The notes: generated by a model not told the origin, from the sequence alone. 64,000 bases of DNA from Bisporella sp. PMI_857 (GCA_021307315.1 JAJSPD010000042.1:62001-126000); one strand, 5' to 3'. Shown: positions 34,066 to 46,600, numbered from the stretch's first letter. Program-made: numbers and translations.

Positions 34066-35853
34066 ATGCTACCCATATTTTGTATTGTGTGCCTGTCTGT
34101 AACCTTCTTCACGATACTAGCAACCCAGAATGCAGTAACTCAGAAACCCTTTGGCTTAATAGATATGGAGAATGAAAGATCTCTGAAGACGCCTGTCTCC
34201 CCGCTTCATACAAGAACGTTTGAGGCCGTCGATATTGACTTTTCATGGGATGAGCCTATTCTCGAATCGAGTTCGGCGCTGCTAAAATACCTTGCCTCTC
34301 CAGATGCACCCCACGACCAAGTCCGTAAGCTGAGCGTGACAGGTAATTTACAAGAAGGAAACTGGACTCTCTTCACCGCTGTTCTCGAACAGCTATTGCA
34401 ACTTGAAGAGTTTCACTGGACCGTTGATCACGCACTTCCCCCGAGAATCTTTCACTTCCTCACCACGCTGCCGAAATGCCGTCTTTACTACACAACCGCA
34501 CCCAAGTTTGATCGCTCTGACTACACTGGTGGATCTTGGATAGAAGCATTTACCCACCCACCACAGTCTCCTGTTGGCCTAGAACTCCTCATTGGTTCAC
34601 CAATTCTATATTCGTTGACTAGCAGCGTCAGGTATGGACGTCACCCCAACCTTCTTACTCTTGACCTGATATTTCGCGTTCTATCATCATGTCCAAATCT
34701 GCGAGAACTCGACCTTTCATTGGCACGATTCGGATGTGTTGTGAGTGGCGGGCAACCTTATGCCTTCAATTTCAGAGCACAACCTGGTGCACGATTTCCA
34801 CCGCTCGAAAAGCTTTCCTTATCAGGTTACGATAAGTTCCAGAGCTCTTCGTCAGGCGGGAAGGAGTGGGAATATAAGATACTGTGGCCGTGGCCCGAAC
34901 GTACCGCATGGCGGAAGAGCTGGCCTTGGTACTTTCCTAGCATGGTTGTAGACGGGCTAGATGAGGTGATGTATACATATTTGCAGCACCGCCAGATCAT
35001 ATCCAAATGGTGGTCTGCGCCACCACCCCCAGATCCGAAGACAAATATAGACGCCTGGCTTGAAGTTATGGATTGGTCGAACATTCATACTTTAGCTTTA
35101 TGTGAACCTCATAATGAATTGCTTGAGAAGTTACAGGGTGACACGATTCCGAGATTAAGGCACTTGACCCTGACAAGAGGATATCGGACAAGTGCTAACA
35201 GTTTTCTTAACTTTCTTTCTAACACAAGAAATAGCCTAGAATCACTCAGCATTCAATATCACTACTTCTGCCTCGAACCATTAATAAAGATGGTTTCCTC
35301 TCATCACGCTACGGGCCTACAAACATTACATGTTCATCAATCCGGCGCGCTTTCTCCTATGAAGGACACCGAACTGTCGCAACTCTTGATGTCATGCACG
35401 ATCTTGCGCAATCTGGAAATCGATATGCCGCGGCCACTCGTCAGTCTCGCCTCACTGTCAATCGAGCCAACCTCAATGAATATCCCATACATCATGCTTC
35501 GAAACTCCTCAGTGACCTCACTAAAACTTCACTATGCCTCGCTGGATAGGGACGGAGTAGTTGATGAAATAGAATGGGAATATGAAGAGATAGAACAACG
35601 TCGCAACGACGATGTTCTCGATCCGGAGATTAACAGGGAGAGCGTGAAGCACATGTTTGAGTTCCTGCGACATGGGATAGATGACGGGATGAGATTGGAA
35701 CGACTGGAGGTGTTAGTTGGGGAATGGGAGGCTAGATATGAGCATGGTGGGACGATGCCGAGACAAAGGAGGAGGGTTGCGAGGTACGTGTGTACTGTGG
35801 GCCAAGAGGAGGAGGAACTGTGTGAGGGAGAACAGGTTAGAAGTGCTAGGTAA
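34066..35853 (+). CDS. Leucine-rich-repeat protein (F-box-associated type), hypothetical
   Basis: Intronless frame, 595 aa. Irregular leucine-rich repeats run through most of it: LLTLDLIFRVLSSCPNLREL, FPPLEKLSLSGY, IPRLRHLTLTRGY, SLESLSIQYHY, GLQTLHVHQSG, CTILRNLEID and SVTSLKLHYASL. This is the pattern of ascomycete F-box/LRR proteins, but no F-box is visible at the N-terminus. The first 20 residues (MLPIFCIVCLSVTFFTILAT) are hydrophobic like a signal anchor, which is odd for this class; the second Met at 34165 would remove it and may be the real start. The C-terminus is charged. Substrate or partner unknown. It lies 164 bp from the MITE, whose insertion may have changed the promoter (inference). 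Confidence 0.7.
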   Translation: MLPIFCIVCLSVTFFTILATQNAVTQKPFGLIDMENERSLKTPVSPLHTRTFEAVDIDFSWDEPILESSSALLKYLASPDAPHDQVRKLSVTGNLQEGNWTLFTAVLEQLLQLEEFHWTVDHALPPRIFHFLTTLPKCRLYYTTAPKFDRSDYTGGSWIEAFTHPPQSPVGLELLIGSPILYSLTSSVRYGRHPNLLTLDLIFRVLSSCPNLRELDLSLARFGCVVSGGQPYAFNFRAQPGARFPPLEKLSLSGYDKFQSSSSGGKEWEYKILWPWPERTAWRKSWPWYFPSMVVDGLDEVMYTYLQHRQIISKWWSAPPPPDPKTNIDAWLEVMDWSNIHTLALCEPHNELLEKLQGDTIPRLRHLTLTRGYRTSANSFLNFLSNTRNSLESLSIQYHYFCLEPLIKMVSSHHATGLQTLHVHQSGALSPMKDTELSQLLMSCTILRNLEIDMPRPLVSLASLSIEPTSMNIPYIMLRNSSVTSLKLHYASLDRDGVVDEIEWEYEEIEQRRNDDVLDPEINRESVKHMFEFLRHGIDDGMRLERLEVLVGEWEARYEHGGTMPRQRRRVARYVCTVGQEEEELCEGEQVRSAR

Positions 35854-36414
35854 CGCGGACCAGATCGTAGAAGTGGGGTGCGACAAGAATCAGCTAAAGT
35901 TTGGGAGAATAGGGGAAACTCATGAAGGTGGAAGGGATGGCGCAAGTCCAAGAGGGAAGAAGGAAAAAAGAAAAGAGGGGAGAGTCAATGCTGATTGTGC
36001 CATGATAGCTAAGGATCCATCAAGAGGCCCGACATTTGGCTTATAAGATCCTGGATTGCATGGACTCGCACATTTCATTCATTTCTTTTTACCCATTGCT
36101 CCATTGCCAGACTAGCAATAAAGAACCGTTTCACATCAGAACCTTGACATTAATGAGAGGAAAACATGCATTTACTAGTAGCACAATTACTTTTCCGCAA
36201 AACGCAAAGAGTAAGCAGGCAGCAGCAAAGAGTGGAGAGGCAAGCAAGAGGCAAGCGATAATACATCGATCCAGTGAAACAAGTCGCAAACTACCCTCCC
36301 ATCTGCAATTCATTCCTACACAAAAGCATCCTATCCTTCCACGTCAAGCTCATCAATTCCGATCTCAGGCGAATATCAAAGCCAGACTCGCAGCATTTGC
36401 GTGAAATTGGCCAT
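35854..36414. other. Short intergenic region between convergent genes
   Basis: About 560 bp holding the 3' ends of the LRR gene and TIF5. No further feature seen. Confidence 0.6.
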
Positions 36415-37710
36415 TTATTCGGAATCTTCATCGGTCTCGGCCTCATCAAGAGCCTCGAGGAACTTCTTGGCGGACTTACGGACCTTCTTGCTTGTGGCGA
36501 GATCGATATACTTTTTGCTAGCGCGAGAGCCCCAAGCCGTGAGAACTTCGGCGCTAATGAGATCTTGGTTGTAGATTGTGAGAAGGATCTTGTCAGTTTG
36601 AGTGTAGAAATCTGGATCATTCTGGCCTTTCAAACCGATGAAGCGTTCAACTCCTCCAAGAAGGGCCTTCTCATGCTTCTCAGAAGTGACCATCTACAAT
36701 AGTTAGCACAGTCTGGTATCATCTTTGGGGATAATGCTTACCTTCTTGAGCATGCCGCTACGCTTAGGTATTTGCTTGACAATGTTCTCATCAAAGATTG
36801 TTTGAACTAGGACAACAAGGGTTCGGTGCTTGGCTTCAATGCCGAGCTCCTTTGCCTTGAGATAAATATCGATGTCCTCAACTTTGGAAACGCCTCCCTT
36901 CTCCTCGGCTTGGCTGATAATCCAACTTCCAAGTTGATCGTAGTTAGTGCTGCCACCCTCCTCGTCATCCTCCTCACCTGCACCAAGAACCAACTTTTGT
37001 TTGAGATCATCTGGAAGTTGTTGCTGACGAGCTTTGACAGCTTCGGCAGACATGTCAACGGTCCATTCATCATCTTTGGCCTCTCTTGGTACTTCATCAA
37101 GTGCTTCTGCCTGGCGAGTCATTTCGTCGTCACTATGTGCCTCGATAGCAAGGTCTCCTTCATCAGACCCATTATTCGAATTGTCTTCTCCGTTGGCTTC
37201 CTTTGCATCACCATTTCCATTCTTTTCGGCCTCGCGAGCAGCCTTCTTGGAAGCCTTGTCTTTCTTGGCTTTCTTTGGCTGGTTCTTGAGGATGAATCCA
37301 CTGAGCTTAAGACGCAAGTCCACTTCAGATCGTTGACCGCAAGCCTTGCAATCAAGCAGGATATGACCATCTTTGATGACTACATCAGTCTCAGGGTTCT
37401 TGCACTTCTTGCAGAGAACGAACTTGGCGATAAAGCCATCGAGATGGTCTTGAAGTTTGCCGGCCTCATGGGAGCCGTTGATGATCCAGCGATCGTCGGT
37501 GGGATTCGAGTTGGTTTGGGCTCCAAGCTCAAAACCAAAGTACTTGATAACGTAGGATCCAGGGCGTGCAAGAGATTGTGCGACGCTGCTAAGGTTGACG
37601 ATGACTGTCTTGATGCCGTTCCCCTTTCCTTCGATTTTGGACTGGAGTTTCTCCATCTTGTATCGGTAGAAGGGGTCCTTGACATCACGACGGATATTGA
37701 CGGTAGCCAT
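36415..37710 (-). CDS. TIF5: Eukaryotic translation initiation factor 5 (eIF5)
   Basis: GTPase-activating protein for eIF2 in the 43S/48S pre-initiation complex; it triggers GTP hydrolysis at start-codon recognition. Two exons, 37710-36742 and 36693-36415, with a 48 nt intron (GTAAGC...TAG) in phase 0; 415 aa, normal for the family. The N-terminal domain opens [16 protein letters not shown]16 is equivalent to the GAP arginine finger (Arg15 in yeast). A C2-C2 zinc finger follows (CKKC...CKACG, about residues 98-125). A Lys-rich then acidic linker ([25 protein letters not shown]) leads to the W2/HEAT C-terminal domain, ending in an acidic tail (AETDEDSE) that fits eIF2-beta and eIF3 contact. 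The ATG at 37710 is preferred to an in-frame upstream Met because family proteins begin MxxxNI. Confidence 0.97.
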
Positions 37711-38795
37711 GATTGCGATATGCTTGTAATGATTCGTAGATTCTGGTATTCTCGGAGGATAAGGGCGATAATTTAAGGGCGACGCTCGGGCGATGCGAAC
37801 ATGAAGCACTAAAGGAGATGTATGGGAGATGGTTTACTAGCGAAGCATAAGGACGTCTGTATTAGCCGTTACAAGAAAAGATGTCGGGACTGCTCCGCGG
37901 TATGCGTTGCAGCTCGAAAGGCGGCTGGTAACTGAGATCGTTTTCCTGGGTCGAGAGATACCTAGAAGAGTAGTTAGCATTTGTCGGCGCCACTAATAAT
38001 TTGAAGAAGGCAGACATACATATAACACCAGCTTCTGATTATGCCACTGAGTGTATTGTAAGTATTGTCTTTGACGACAAGTAGGGGGGTGCGGGGCTTG
38101 TAATTTGGGGGGTTGTCCGGATGTGCTGGTGCTGGAAAGTTGGCGACCGTGGTAGAAACCTGCGGGTGCAGAATTGTGACAAGGTAAGCTTTGATGGGTT
38201 GTACTTGGTACAGCCAGCCAACGTAGATGTTTGCAAGTTGTTGCTTTTTTCTTTTTGGATGTGTTAGAAGTGTAGGAGTTATCGGTGCGATGAAGTGTGT
38301 ATTCTTTGTGCAGGTGAAGTGGGAGTGGATGGTCTGTGATGCTGGTGGAGGGTGGAGAGAGAAAATTCGTGGTTGAATGCACACTAATTTTAAATCTAAG
38401 GCCTTGTTTTTAAGGCGACATAAGCAGGAGTTTTTGTGGCGCTTAGTCAGGGGCTTGCTGAGCCTCTGGGGCTGTGCGGCTGAGTCAGGATCTTTATGCC
38501 TAGTAGTTCAGGCGGAAACTTGAACAGGGTTCCCCTCATTTGGAATTGCAATCAATCACCTCACCTCACCTCATAATCATCCTTCACTCATTTTCGCTCA
38601 TTTCACTCCCCAGTTCACTCTCAGTTGAGTAATGGAAATAGCCCACAAAATACCCTCAATTTGGCCGTAGGAATCGTCTACTCTATATACAAAGAGACTG
38701 CCGCCCCATCACTCTTCTTCAATTGAGCCATTCTTGCGGGGAAACCCACGTGACATCATTTCTCTGCCATTTCCGGACGTGTTCAGTCGTCCAAC
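37711..38795. promoter_or_regulatory. Divergent promoter region of TIF5 and the thiamine gene
   Basis: About 1.1 kb between oppositely oriented housekeeping genes. A CACGTG E-box followed by TGACATCA lies at 38747-38758, 44 bp before the thiamine-gene ATG. A CT-rich tract occurs near 38560-38630. Two overlapping minus-strand frames at 37974-38384 are judged leader sequence, not genes. Confidence 0.5.
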
Positions 38796-40712
38796 ATGGG
38801 GCGTCGCGCTGTCGACTACTCCCTGTATCTGGTGACAGACTCTACCCCGGCTATTCTAGGAGATCGAGATCTAATTGATGTCGTGGAGGCTGCTCTGCGT
38901 GGAGGCGTGACTCTGGTATGCTTTTGTTGATTCTTTCGATTCTTTTCGCCTCTCTTAGCTTGGTCCAAGACTTCAATGTTCGAAACAGTTCGACACATGG
39001 AAGATTTATGATATTAGACTTGCTCCGTATCATCCAAGGCAGCAGCTGCATTTGTAATGTGTCAGTGTTTCCATCTCATAGCCTGAGCTTGTGATCATAG
39101 CGCATCCTTTTATTTCACACCTTACTTATATTCTTTCTCTGGCATTAAACTAATACCAAGGCTTTGTAGGTCCAATACAGAGACAAAAAAAACTCAACGG
39201 AACATCTAGTAGCTACCGCTAAGAGACTGCATACCGTGACACAGAAGTACAAGATCCCGCTTCTTATCAATGACAGGATTGATGTGGCCTTAGCTGTCCA
39301 GTGTGAGGGAGTTCACATCGGACAAGATGATTTGGGTACGTTGGTTCCTCTATTCAACACATAATATACCTAATTATTGATCAGATCTTCCGACCGCGAG
39401 AAGGATTCTTGGCGAAGATGCAATTATTGGTGTAACAGTCTCTAGCATTGAAGAGGCTCAGAGAGCCTGTGCAGATGGCGCCGACTACCTTGGAGTGGGA
39501 ACAATGTTCTCGACCACAACGTACGTGCTCATCAAACCAGTTCAGTGAACTTTACTGAACAGCTACAGGAAGACAGATACGAAGGGCATCATCGGAACCG
39601 CAGGAACAAAGAACATATTAGAGGCCATCTCTAGCACTGGCAAAGATGTACAGACCGTATCCATTGGAGGTATCAATGCCTCGAATGTCCAACGCGTCCT
39701 TTATCAATCTGCGTCAGTGAGCAAGACCTTAGACGGAGTCGCAATTGTGAGCGCCATCGTTGCAGCCAGGGATCCCGAGAAAGCCTCTAAGGAATTATTG
39801 CATCTAATTAAAGCTTCTCCCCCGTTTTCTGTTGCGAGCAAGGCGGATAGCCAAGCAAGAGATCCAATAGACGTTGTTCATTCGGCTCCTGCCATCATTC
39901 AAGCAGTGGGCGATAAATCACCACTTTCTCATAATATGACCAACCTTGTGGTCCAAAACTTCGCCGCCAACGTTGCCTTGGCTGTGGGAGGATCACCAAT
40001 TATGGCTAATTATGGCGAAGAAGCTCGAGACCTTTCCAAACTTGGAGGATCACTTGTCATTAACATGGGCACTGTCACTCCGGATGGCCTCAAAAACTAT
40101 TCCCAGGCATTACAAGCGTATAATCTAGCTGGAGGCCCTGTAGTATTTGACCCTGTAGGTGGAGGAGCCACAACTGTTCGCCGGTCCGCCATTAAAACTC
40201 TATTGTCGAGTGGCTATTTCGACGTCATCAAAGGTAATGAAGGGGAGATCAAAGCTGTCTTTGGTTCAGAGGTCCAGCAAAAAGGAGTTGACAGTGGTCC
40301 AAGCACTCTGAGTGATGGCGAAAAGGCAACATTAGTCCGGGACCTGTCAATCAGAGAGCGGAATGTTGTCTTGATGACCGGTGCCAAAGACTTCGTGAGT
40401 GATGGTATTCGTACATATGTTATTTCGAATGGCCATGAACTCCTCGGAAACATCACAGGTAGCGGTTGTGTCTTGGGCACCATCATATCAATCACGCTGG
40501 CTGCTAGTCGAGAGGACAAGCTCGCAGCTGTTGTCGCCGCTCTTCTTCACTACGAAATAGCTGCAGAGATGGCAGCTGCCCGTGAGAACGTCCGCGGTCC
40601 CGGCACCTTTGTTCCTGCTCTCATCGATGAGCTGTACAATATCCAAAGGCTTACAACGGCTGGCGATATCAAATGGCTAGAAAAGGCCAAGGTCGAGTCT
40701 GTCCACATATGA
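38796..40712 (+). CDS. THI6: Bifunctional thiamine-phosphate synthase / hydroxyethylthiazole kinase
   Basis: Cytosolic enzyme that phosphorylates hydroxyethylthiazole and couples it to HMP pyrophosphate, giving thiamine phosphate. Exons 38796-38915, 39170-39335, 39385-39520 and 39569-40712; 521 aa. The first ~220 residues are the TIM-barrel synthase (YSLYLVTDS, VQYRDKK, NDRIDVAL, GVHIGQDDLP, VSSIEEAQ, VGTMFSTTTK, VSIGGINASN). The rest is the kinase (SHNMTNLVVQNFAANVAL, GSLVINMGTVTPDGL, VVFDPVGGGATTVRR, VIKGNEGEI, NITGSGCVLGT, the last with the catalytic Cys). The fusion order is that of yeast THI6. Intron 1 is 254 nt, several times longer than its neighbours; I looked for a TPP-aptamer core in it and found none convincing. 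All exon joins restore conserved text. Confidence 0.96.
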
Positions 40713-41970
40713 ACATCGAATCGCAGCTACGATTAAAGCCTCCTAGCCGAGGTAGCAAGGGACCGAGAACGGCGGGATCACAGTGATTTATATCGGAGGA
40801 CCGTTAGCGGCATATACTGAGACCTTCCAACTCGAGTCTGACGATCCACATGGTCCCATGTTATGAACAAGTGACAATTCACCGCCCACCGAGTCTATCA
40901 AATATAGCGCGAATCCTGACCCCCAGGAAAGTCACGTGAAGTTCAGGAGACAAAGAACTCTCAATTTTTGCAACGTCGAAGCCTGCAATGCGAGAAAGGA
41001 GATTGTTACTACTTGTCTACAATCCAGAAATACCATCGAGGATTATTTTATGCATAGTCAGTGCTGAAATTTTCTGTCACCTTGTGGACGCCATGGACTC
41101 GGCCGGCTCGTCATGCTGACTGACTGATGGCTCTCCTAAGCAAAAATAGGGGCAATAGCTGTCTCGGAATCTCTCGGGAAACCCACATCACCACTGACGG
41201 ACAGCGCATGGTTGGCTGTGAGCTTTATTTACCAGGTGTTAGCCCCTTGTTTTTGTTATGGATCCATTACTCGTGTATTCCATATGTGGCCCGCACAGTG
41301 GACCTTGAGGATTGGGGAGCGGGTGTGAACGATGTGCAAGAGAAGGATTTTATGAATCAGTTCATCATACTGTGAAGACAAACTGGAGACGACTCCCAAC
41401 GCTAGCGATTTTGATGGAAATGCGATGAAATTTGTTGCGAAAAGTCTGCATGATGTGTGGTTGAAATAAGGCAGCCAAGGCACCAGCTTATTGGGATGCG
41501 GCTGAAGTCAAATTTGGGTATTGGGTGTTGAGAATCTGATGTGAGAATTTCCGAATATTCCCGCCTTGGCAACACTAATCCCAAACAGGAGCTATCCTCA
41601 TTTGGCTGAGACGAACTAGATACACACTCTCGCCAGCCCCACGTGTCACGGCCGAAATCGCTAAGCTGGGTGTGGACAGAACTACTTTCGCTTACAACTA
41701 TCCACAGCCCTCTCCGCCCAACCACCCAATCCAGCTTAGCCTTTGTGTAAAGGAGACTTTTCTGCCATGTGCTGGTTCAGGTGGCCCCAACCGAGCTCTA
41801 ACGAGACAAAGCAAGAAAACCTTTTCGCCCTTCTCTTGCTTCTTCTTCTTCGTCCTCTCACTTCTCGTCCTCAGAGTCTGAATCCACACACACTCAATCC
41901 AAAAATCTCTACTCCACGTTCCTTTCTTTCTTCAGCATCATCCACTCACCACACATAATCCATCAATACA
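40713..41970. promoter_or_regulatory. Intergenic, includes ATP9 promoter
   Basis: About 1.26 kb. A TCACGTGA E-box-like octamer is at 40931-40938, and a pyrimidine-rich tract (CTTCTTCTTCTT) at about 41840-41860 precedes ATP9, as in strongly expressed fungal genes. No gene supported. Confidence 0.5.
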
Positions 41971-42561
41971 ATGGCAGCTTCAAGAATCATCGCTCCTAAG
42001 ATGGCTTCCCTCATGGGATCTGCCTCCATCAAGGCTGCTCGTCCAGTTATGCGTGCCAGCGTTAAGGCTCAAGTCCCAAGCCAGCGTGCTTTCTCTGGTA
42101 AGCTTCAGAAACTCATTTACGAGCTTAACAGGCCCCAATGAGCTGCAGTCCGGGTGTAATTGAAACTCAATTGATGGCGATTCAAAACATGATAAAGCAT
42201 CAGGCTAACTTTTCCTTTAGCCGTCAGCTCCAAGAGCAGCGCCTTCCAGACCGTCAAGCGTCAACAAGTCTCCAACATCCTCAACGCTACCAAGAAGGTT
42301 GCCGGTCGCCGCGCTTACTCCTCCGAGATTGCCTCCGCCATGGTTGAGGTCTCCCAAAATATGGGTATGGGTTCCGCTGCCATCGGTCTTGGCGGTGCCG
42401 GTGTTGGTATTGGCATGGTTTTCGGCTCCTTGATCTTGGCCGTTGCCCGCAACCCATCCATGCGTGGCCAACTCTTCTCCTACGCCATTCTTGGATTCGC
42501 TTTCGTCGAGGCCATCGGGCTTTTCGATCTTATGGTTGCCATGATGTGCAAGTACGTCTAA
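41971..42561 (+). CDS. ATP9: ATP synthase subunit 9 (subunit c), nuclear-encoded
   Basis: Proteolipid that forms the c-ring of mitochondrial F1Fo ATP synthase. Exons 41971-42097 and 42221-42561 with a 123 nt intron (GTAAGC...TTTAG); 155 aa. The first ~75 residues are an Arg/Ser/Ala-rich matrix-targeting presequence without acidic residues until the processing region GRRAYSS, as in Neurospora oli. The mature part has two helices: the Gly-rich MGSAAIGLGGAGVGIG, a polar loop with ARNPS, and AFVEAIGLFDLMVA, in which E139 is the proton-carrying carboxylate. The nuclear gene is usual in Pezizomycotina. Codon choice is strongly biased to C-ending codons compared with the flanking genes, fitting high expression. 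Confidence 0.97.
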
Positions 42562-43636
42562 GCATAATACACAGGTTTGATGGGTAGGGAAGGAGATAAT
42601 GGGGAGGTATTTCTTGCATGGTTGAGCGTTGGGGTAGACTTGCATACAGTGCCTGGATAGACAAAGATTATAGACAAGACAATAGACTAGACTCTGGAGG
42701 CTGGGAACTGTAACATTATTGTATAGAGAACCAATACTACACTCTGCCCTCGTGCCGATTTGGCATTTACTTATTCTTCCATCTGACCTAATGCGCAAGT
42801 AAAGGTAAACAAGTTTTCGTGGCATATCTTGGAATCACTAACTAGTGCCTTAGCATAAATTTTCGATGGTGAATACGGATCAGATACCACCATAAACAGC
42901 TGCCTCTAACAAGTTCTTCGAGGCCATAGTTACGTACTTGACTTTACTCACGGCGGTTTATGCATTCGTCTAGCCCAAGCTAAATATTTTTATTTAACTT
43001 ACAGGGCATATCTCAATTGTGGCATTGAACGAGTGTTACAGCCTACGATTGAGCTCTCGTATCCAATGCTGCGATTTGATAAGTCTGCAAGCTAAATATG
43101 TCCCCTTGCCTAACTGCTACTACAGCTTATATGATCGAATACTAAACTTTGTTTCTCTCCCACGGAAGTACTCCTCCACTGCGCGGGAGCAATGTCCAAT
43201 ATCCGCAGCTTCTCCAGAACTCAAAACACACAGTTGCAATAACCTGAAATAGGCCACAAAACGTCTCTCAATGCAGCCTGAGACGTGTTTAATCGAGCGT
43301 AGTCAAGCTAGGGAGCTCTGGAGCTCAACCCTTAGCTGTCGTCGGCAACCAAATTTTTTTTAGTTGTCGGATATCGATAACCCGAGGTTTAAGTGAGCCC
43401 GATCACCGATGCCAAGACATTTGTTTATCTTGTCTGCTCTTGACGAGGGATGTGTATTAGGCGATGTCAAGCTTTGCAATCAGAATAGCAGATGTCTACT
43501 CCCTTTGACATGAGACAGTGAATATCCAAACTTTTAATGGGCTTAACACGCAGGTTAAATTGAAAGAGGTTTACCAAGTGCAAGATATCCTGTGTAGATC
43601 ATATATTTTCTCCATGTCAAGATTAGGAAGTATATC
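42562..43636. other. Intergenic between convergent genes
   Basis: About 1.1 kb with the 3' ends of ATP9 and TTI1. No supported feature. Confidence 0.6.
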
Positions 43637-46600
43637 CTATACAGCTGGCTCAGCAAACGCATACCCCTCTACAAGAGGTTGTTCTAATGGTCTACCTTCC
43701 TCCATATTCATAAGATGAAGATCTAACCACACCGCATCGGCATTAATTCTCTCCAGTATCTCGTTAATGTCCTTCCTCCCCACTACGATACCTAGAACCG
43801 CCAAAATTTGATCGAACATATCGTCGTCTATCCTCACATACCCCACGACAGTAACAAGAAGCCCAATGATAGCCTCCCAAACCTTGCTGACTTGCGCATA
43901 TTGACTCCTCGCCCCTTTCTCATTGTGCGCCTTCCTCTTTAAACTCCAAGCCAACTTCATAATTTCATTCCACTCATCCTTAACTCTGCTTCCCATAAAA
44001 TCTCCCGCCGCTTGACAAAGCTGCTTGATGGTATCCGCAGCAGCAATAACAACAAATGGTTCCTCATCCCACAGTCTCTTCACCACTACGGGCCAAAGTT
44101 CGTTGATGAGCGGCAGTAGTGTATTCTCATCATATTGCAGACTTGAACTAGCAGTAGTGATCAGACGCAAAAGCTTTGAGCGTAAGATGGGAGAAGCAGA
44201 GGTTAGATGGTGTTGGGACAACGTAGCTATGTTTTGTAGCATTTTGTGTGTTTTTGTTGGCGGTGGAGGTGCAACTTCTGTAGGAGGATCTGATGGCTCC
44301 TCAAGCGGGTATTCTGCTTCATCGAGGAGAGTCTTGGCTGATTTCCATGGTTTGTGTGGTGTGGGTTCATTATCGAGACTCTCCAGATCTGACTGTGGCC
44401 TTTTAGTGATGGATGTGATGATGCTTTCAAGAGTGGGTATTTCTGGAGGGGTTTTGAGATGTGATATTGTGGCAGAGCTTTGTAGCATAAGGCGATCGGA
44501 TTGAGACCCGACTGTAACGATCTCAGATAGGACAGAGAAGAGAACTTCGACTAGGCGATGGTATCCATGGAAGTTATCGAGTGCTGCGAATATAGACCCA
44601 ACGACATCGTCTAAATATGGGAGCAATGAATGTCCCGTGAGCCGGATCATCATAACAAGGACTTGAGGGGCTTGTGGCGAGATATCGAACGTGTTCAGGC
44701 GGAGAGAGATGGCGTTGACCATATAATCTGCGTTCTGAATGATCAGTTCGCTTGCGCTGGAGTATCCACATGCACTGGACACAATGTTGAGGCAAGTTAT
44801 GGCGTGTTCTCTTAGACGCGGATTTGATGCCCCAAGAAGTTGGACTATAGGATAAAGGGCATCAACTAGTTCTGTCCTGAACCCTTCCTCCAAGTATTGG
44901 GCCGTATCGGCAACAACCTCTAATGCAACAGCTTGGAGACGCCAGTCAGAATCTGCATCCGCATCGGAGAGAATGATAAGCGAGAATGAGAACAGTTCTT
45001 GGTTTACAACTTGTTGGTCGTCGGATAATGTCAAGGCAGAATCAAATAGCTCATCTAGTTCCTTATTGCTCGAAGTTGCTGATCTCAGTAACTGAGAGGA
45101 CAGCCAGAATGCCGATAGTAGACCATGGCCAGATGCTCCTTCTCTGGCATATTCTAGCATTTCGCTAGCTACTTTGATCTGTACCTCTCGCGAACCAAAA
45201 TTATCGAGTAACCAGTTCAGCCGACTTCGAGTTTCTCTGCGGCTCTCTTCTGGCATAATTATGGGGCAAAATTTGCTTGATACTGCATTGTCAGAGACCA
45301 AAGTCAACGCAGCTTGGCTGTTGAGATCAAAATCTGCCTCTTGCACACCATGCTTGGGATAAGACGCTTCAAATGTGGCAGTGACACTATCACGGAGGGA
45401 GTTGATCAGAGCCTCGTCTAGAATCGATGAGTCTAGATTCAGCTCCCTCAGCAATCTGTGGGCGTTCGAGAGTTGACCCAGTGCTATGTGCTTAGATTTT
45501 TCATCATTTGCCTGCATCACTCGTGGAAGACTTGTAGCCCAGTTATATACCGTGCCTTTAATGATCTCACCTACATCAGGATAAATTGCACCAAGATGGG
45601 TAAGCGTAGTACCAAAATGTCCATCTTCTTCACCTGCACCGCTGAGCGTCATACAAGTCTCAACGAGCATCGACGCTGAGTCTGAAAATGTGACATGGCA
45701 CTCATCTAAGATTTTAAGGCAGAGCTTTTTGAGAGCGTTTCGGACATCAGCAGATTCGTGACTGCGCAGTCTTATAATATTTGCAAGTGCTAATTTGATT
45801 TGCGCCGTGGTAGCCTTTAACCAAGGTTTGGTGAGAGTCTTCTGCTCTGAGCCTGTAGCTGGATCCTCGTTTTTGAAGGTTTGGGTACGTATGTCGCTCA
45901 ATATTGTCGTTAGTACATGCTCAAGAACTTCTAAAGCATTAATGATTGTTTTTTTTGACCTTCGACTACCGGTGCTTGGCATTAAGCACTTTGTTAATGC
46001 AGATATTGTACCGGGAAGGAAATTTGATAATGCCTGAAGATCCTTGACACAATGCCAGACAGCGTCCAAAGCTTGGAGAGCTTGAATCTGTACATTTGCT
46101 GAGGGCCCGCCTGTAATTCCATCCAGCACAACCGTAACGCAGTGCCCCAGAGCTGGTACTGCGCTAGACTCTATCAGACAGCTAGCTCCTCCGGGCGTCC
46201 TACCAAGGTCTTGAAACAAAGCTGCCAAACATCCCAAAGCATCATTCATCAGTTCCTCTGGTACTGGCACTATTGTTTTCCCCGGCATGCCTCCAGCAAC
46301 GAATGTCAACAAAATGAGTAGTTGCCTCGCTAGATCTAGGGAGATAGATCTAGCCCAACCATATTCCAGGAGTATATGAAGACATTTGACTGTGACTTCA
46401 GACAAACTGTCTGTATATTCTTTCTTTCGCTGAAGGATCTGCGAGAGGGGAAAGAAGACATAGTCTGCAAGCTTATCGTCGAAGCCACCGTCAGTTCTTT
46501 GGCATTTCTGTTCCAGCAACTTTAAAAGCTTCTGAGTCGACTGTACCAAAGATTTGGAGCTGGTTGCGCCGCCATCGTTACGAAGCGCGAGCTGGCTCAG

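Noticed and set aside
37974..38384. Two overlapping minus-strand frames of 136 and 129 codons upstream of TIF5
   Set aside because: Both cover the same DNA in different frames, with low-complexity Thr/Ser/His composition and no motif; best explained as a pyrimidine-biased leader/promoter of TIF5.
38916..39169. Possible TPP riboswitch in intron 1 of the thiamine gene
   Set aside because: A CCTGAG...GTGATCAT stretch is present, but the paired CUGAGA and ACCUGAU core and stems are not; not called as a feature.
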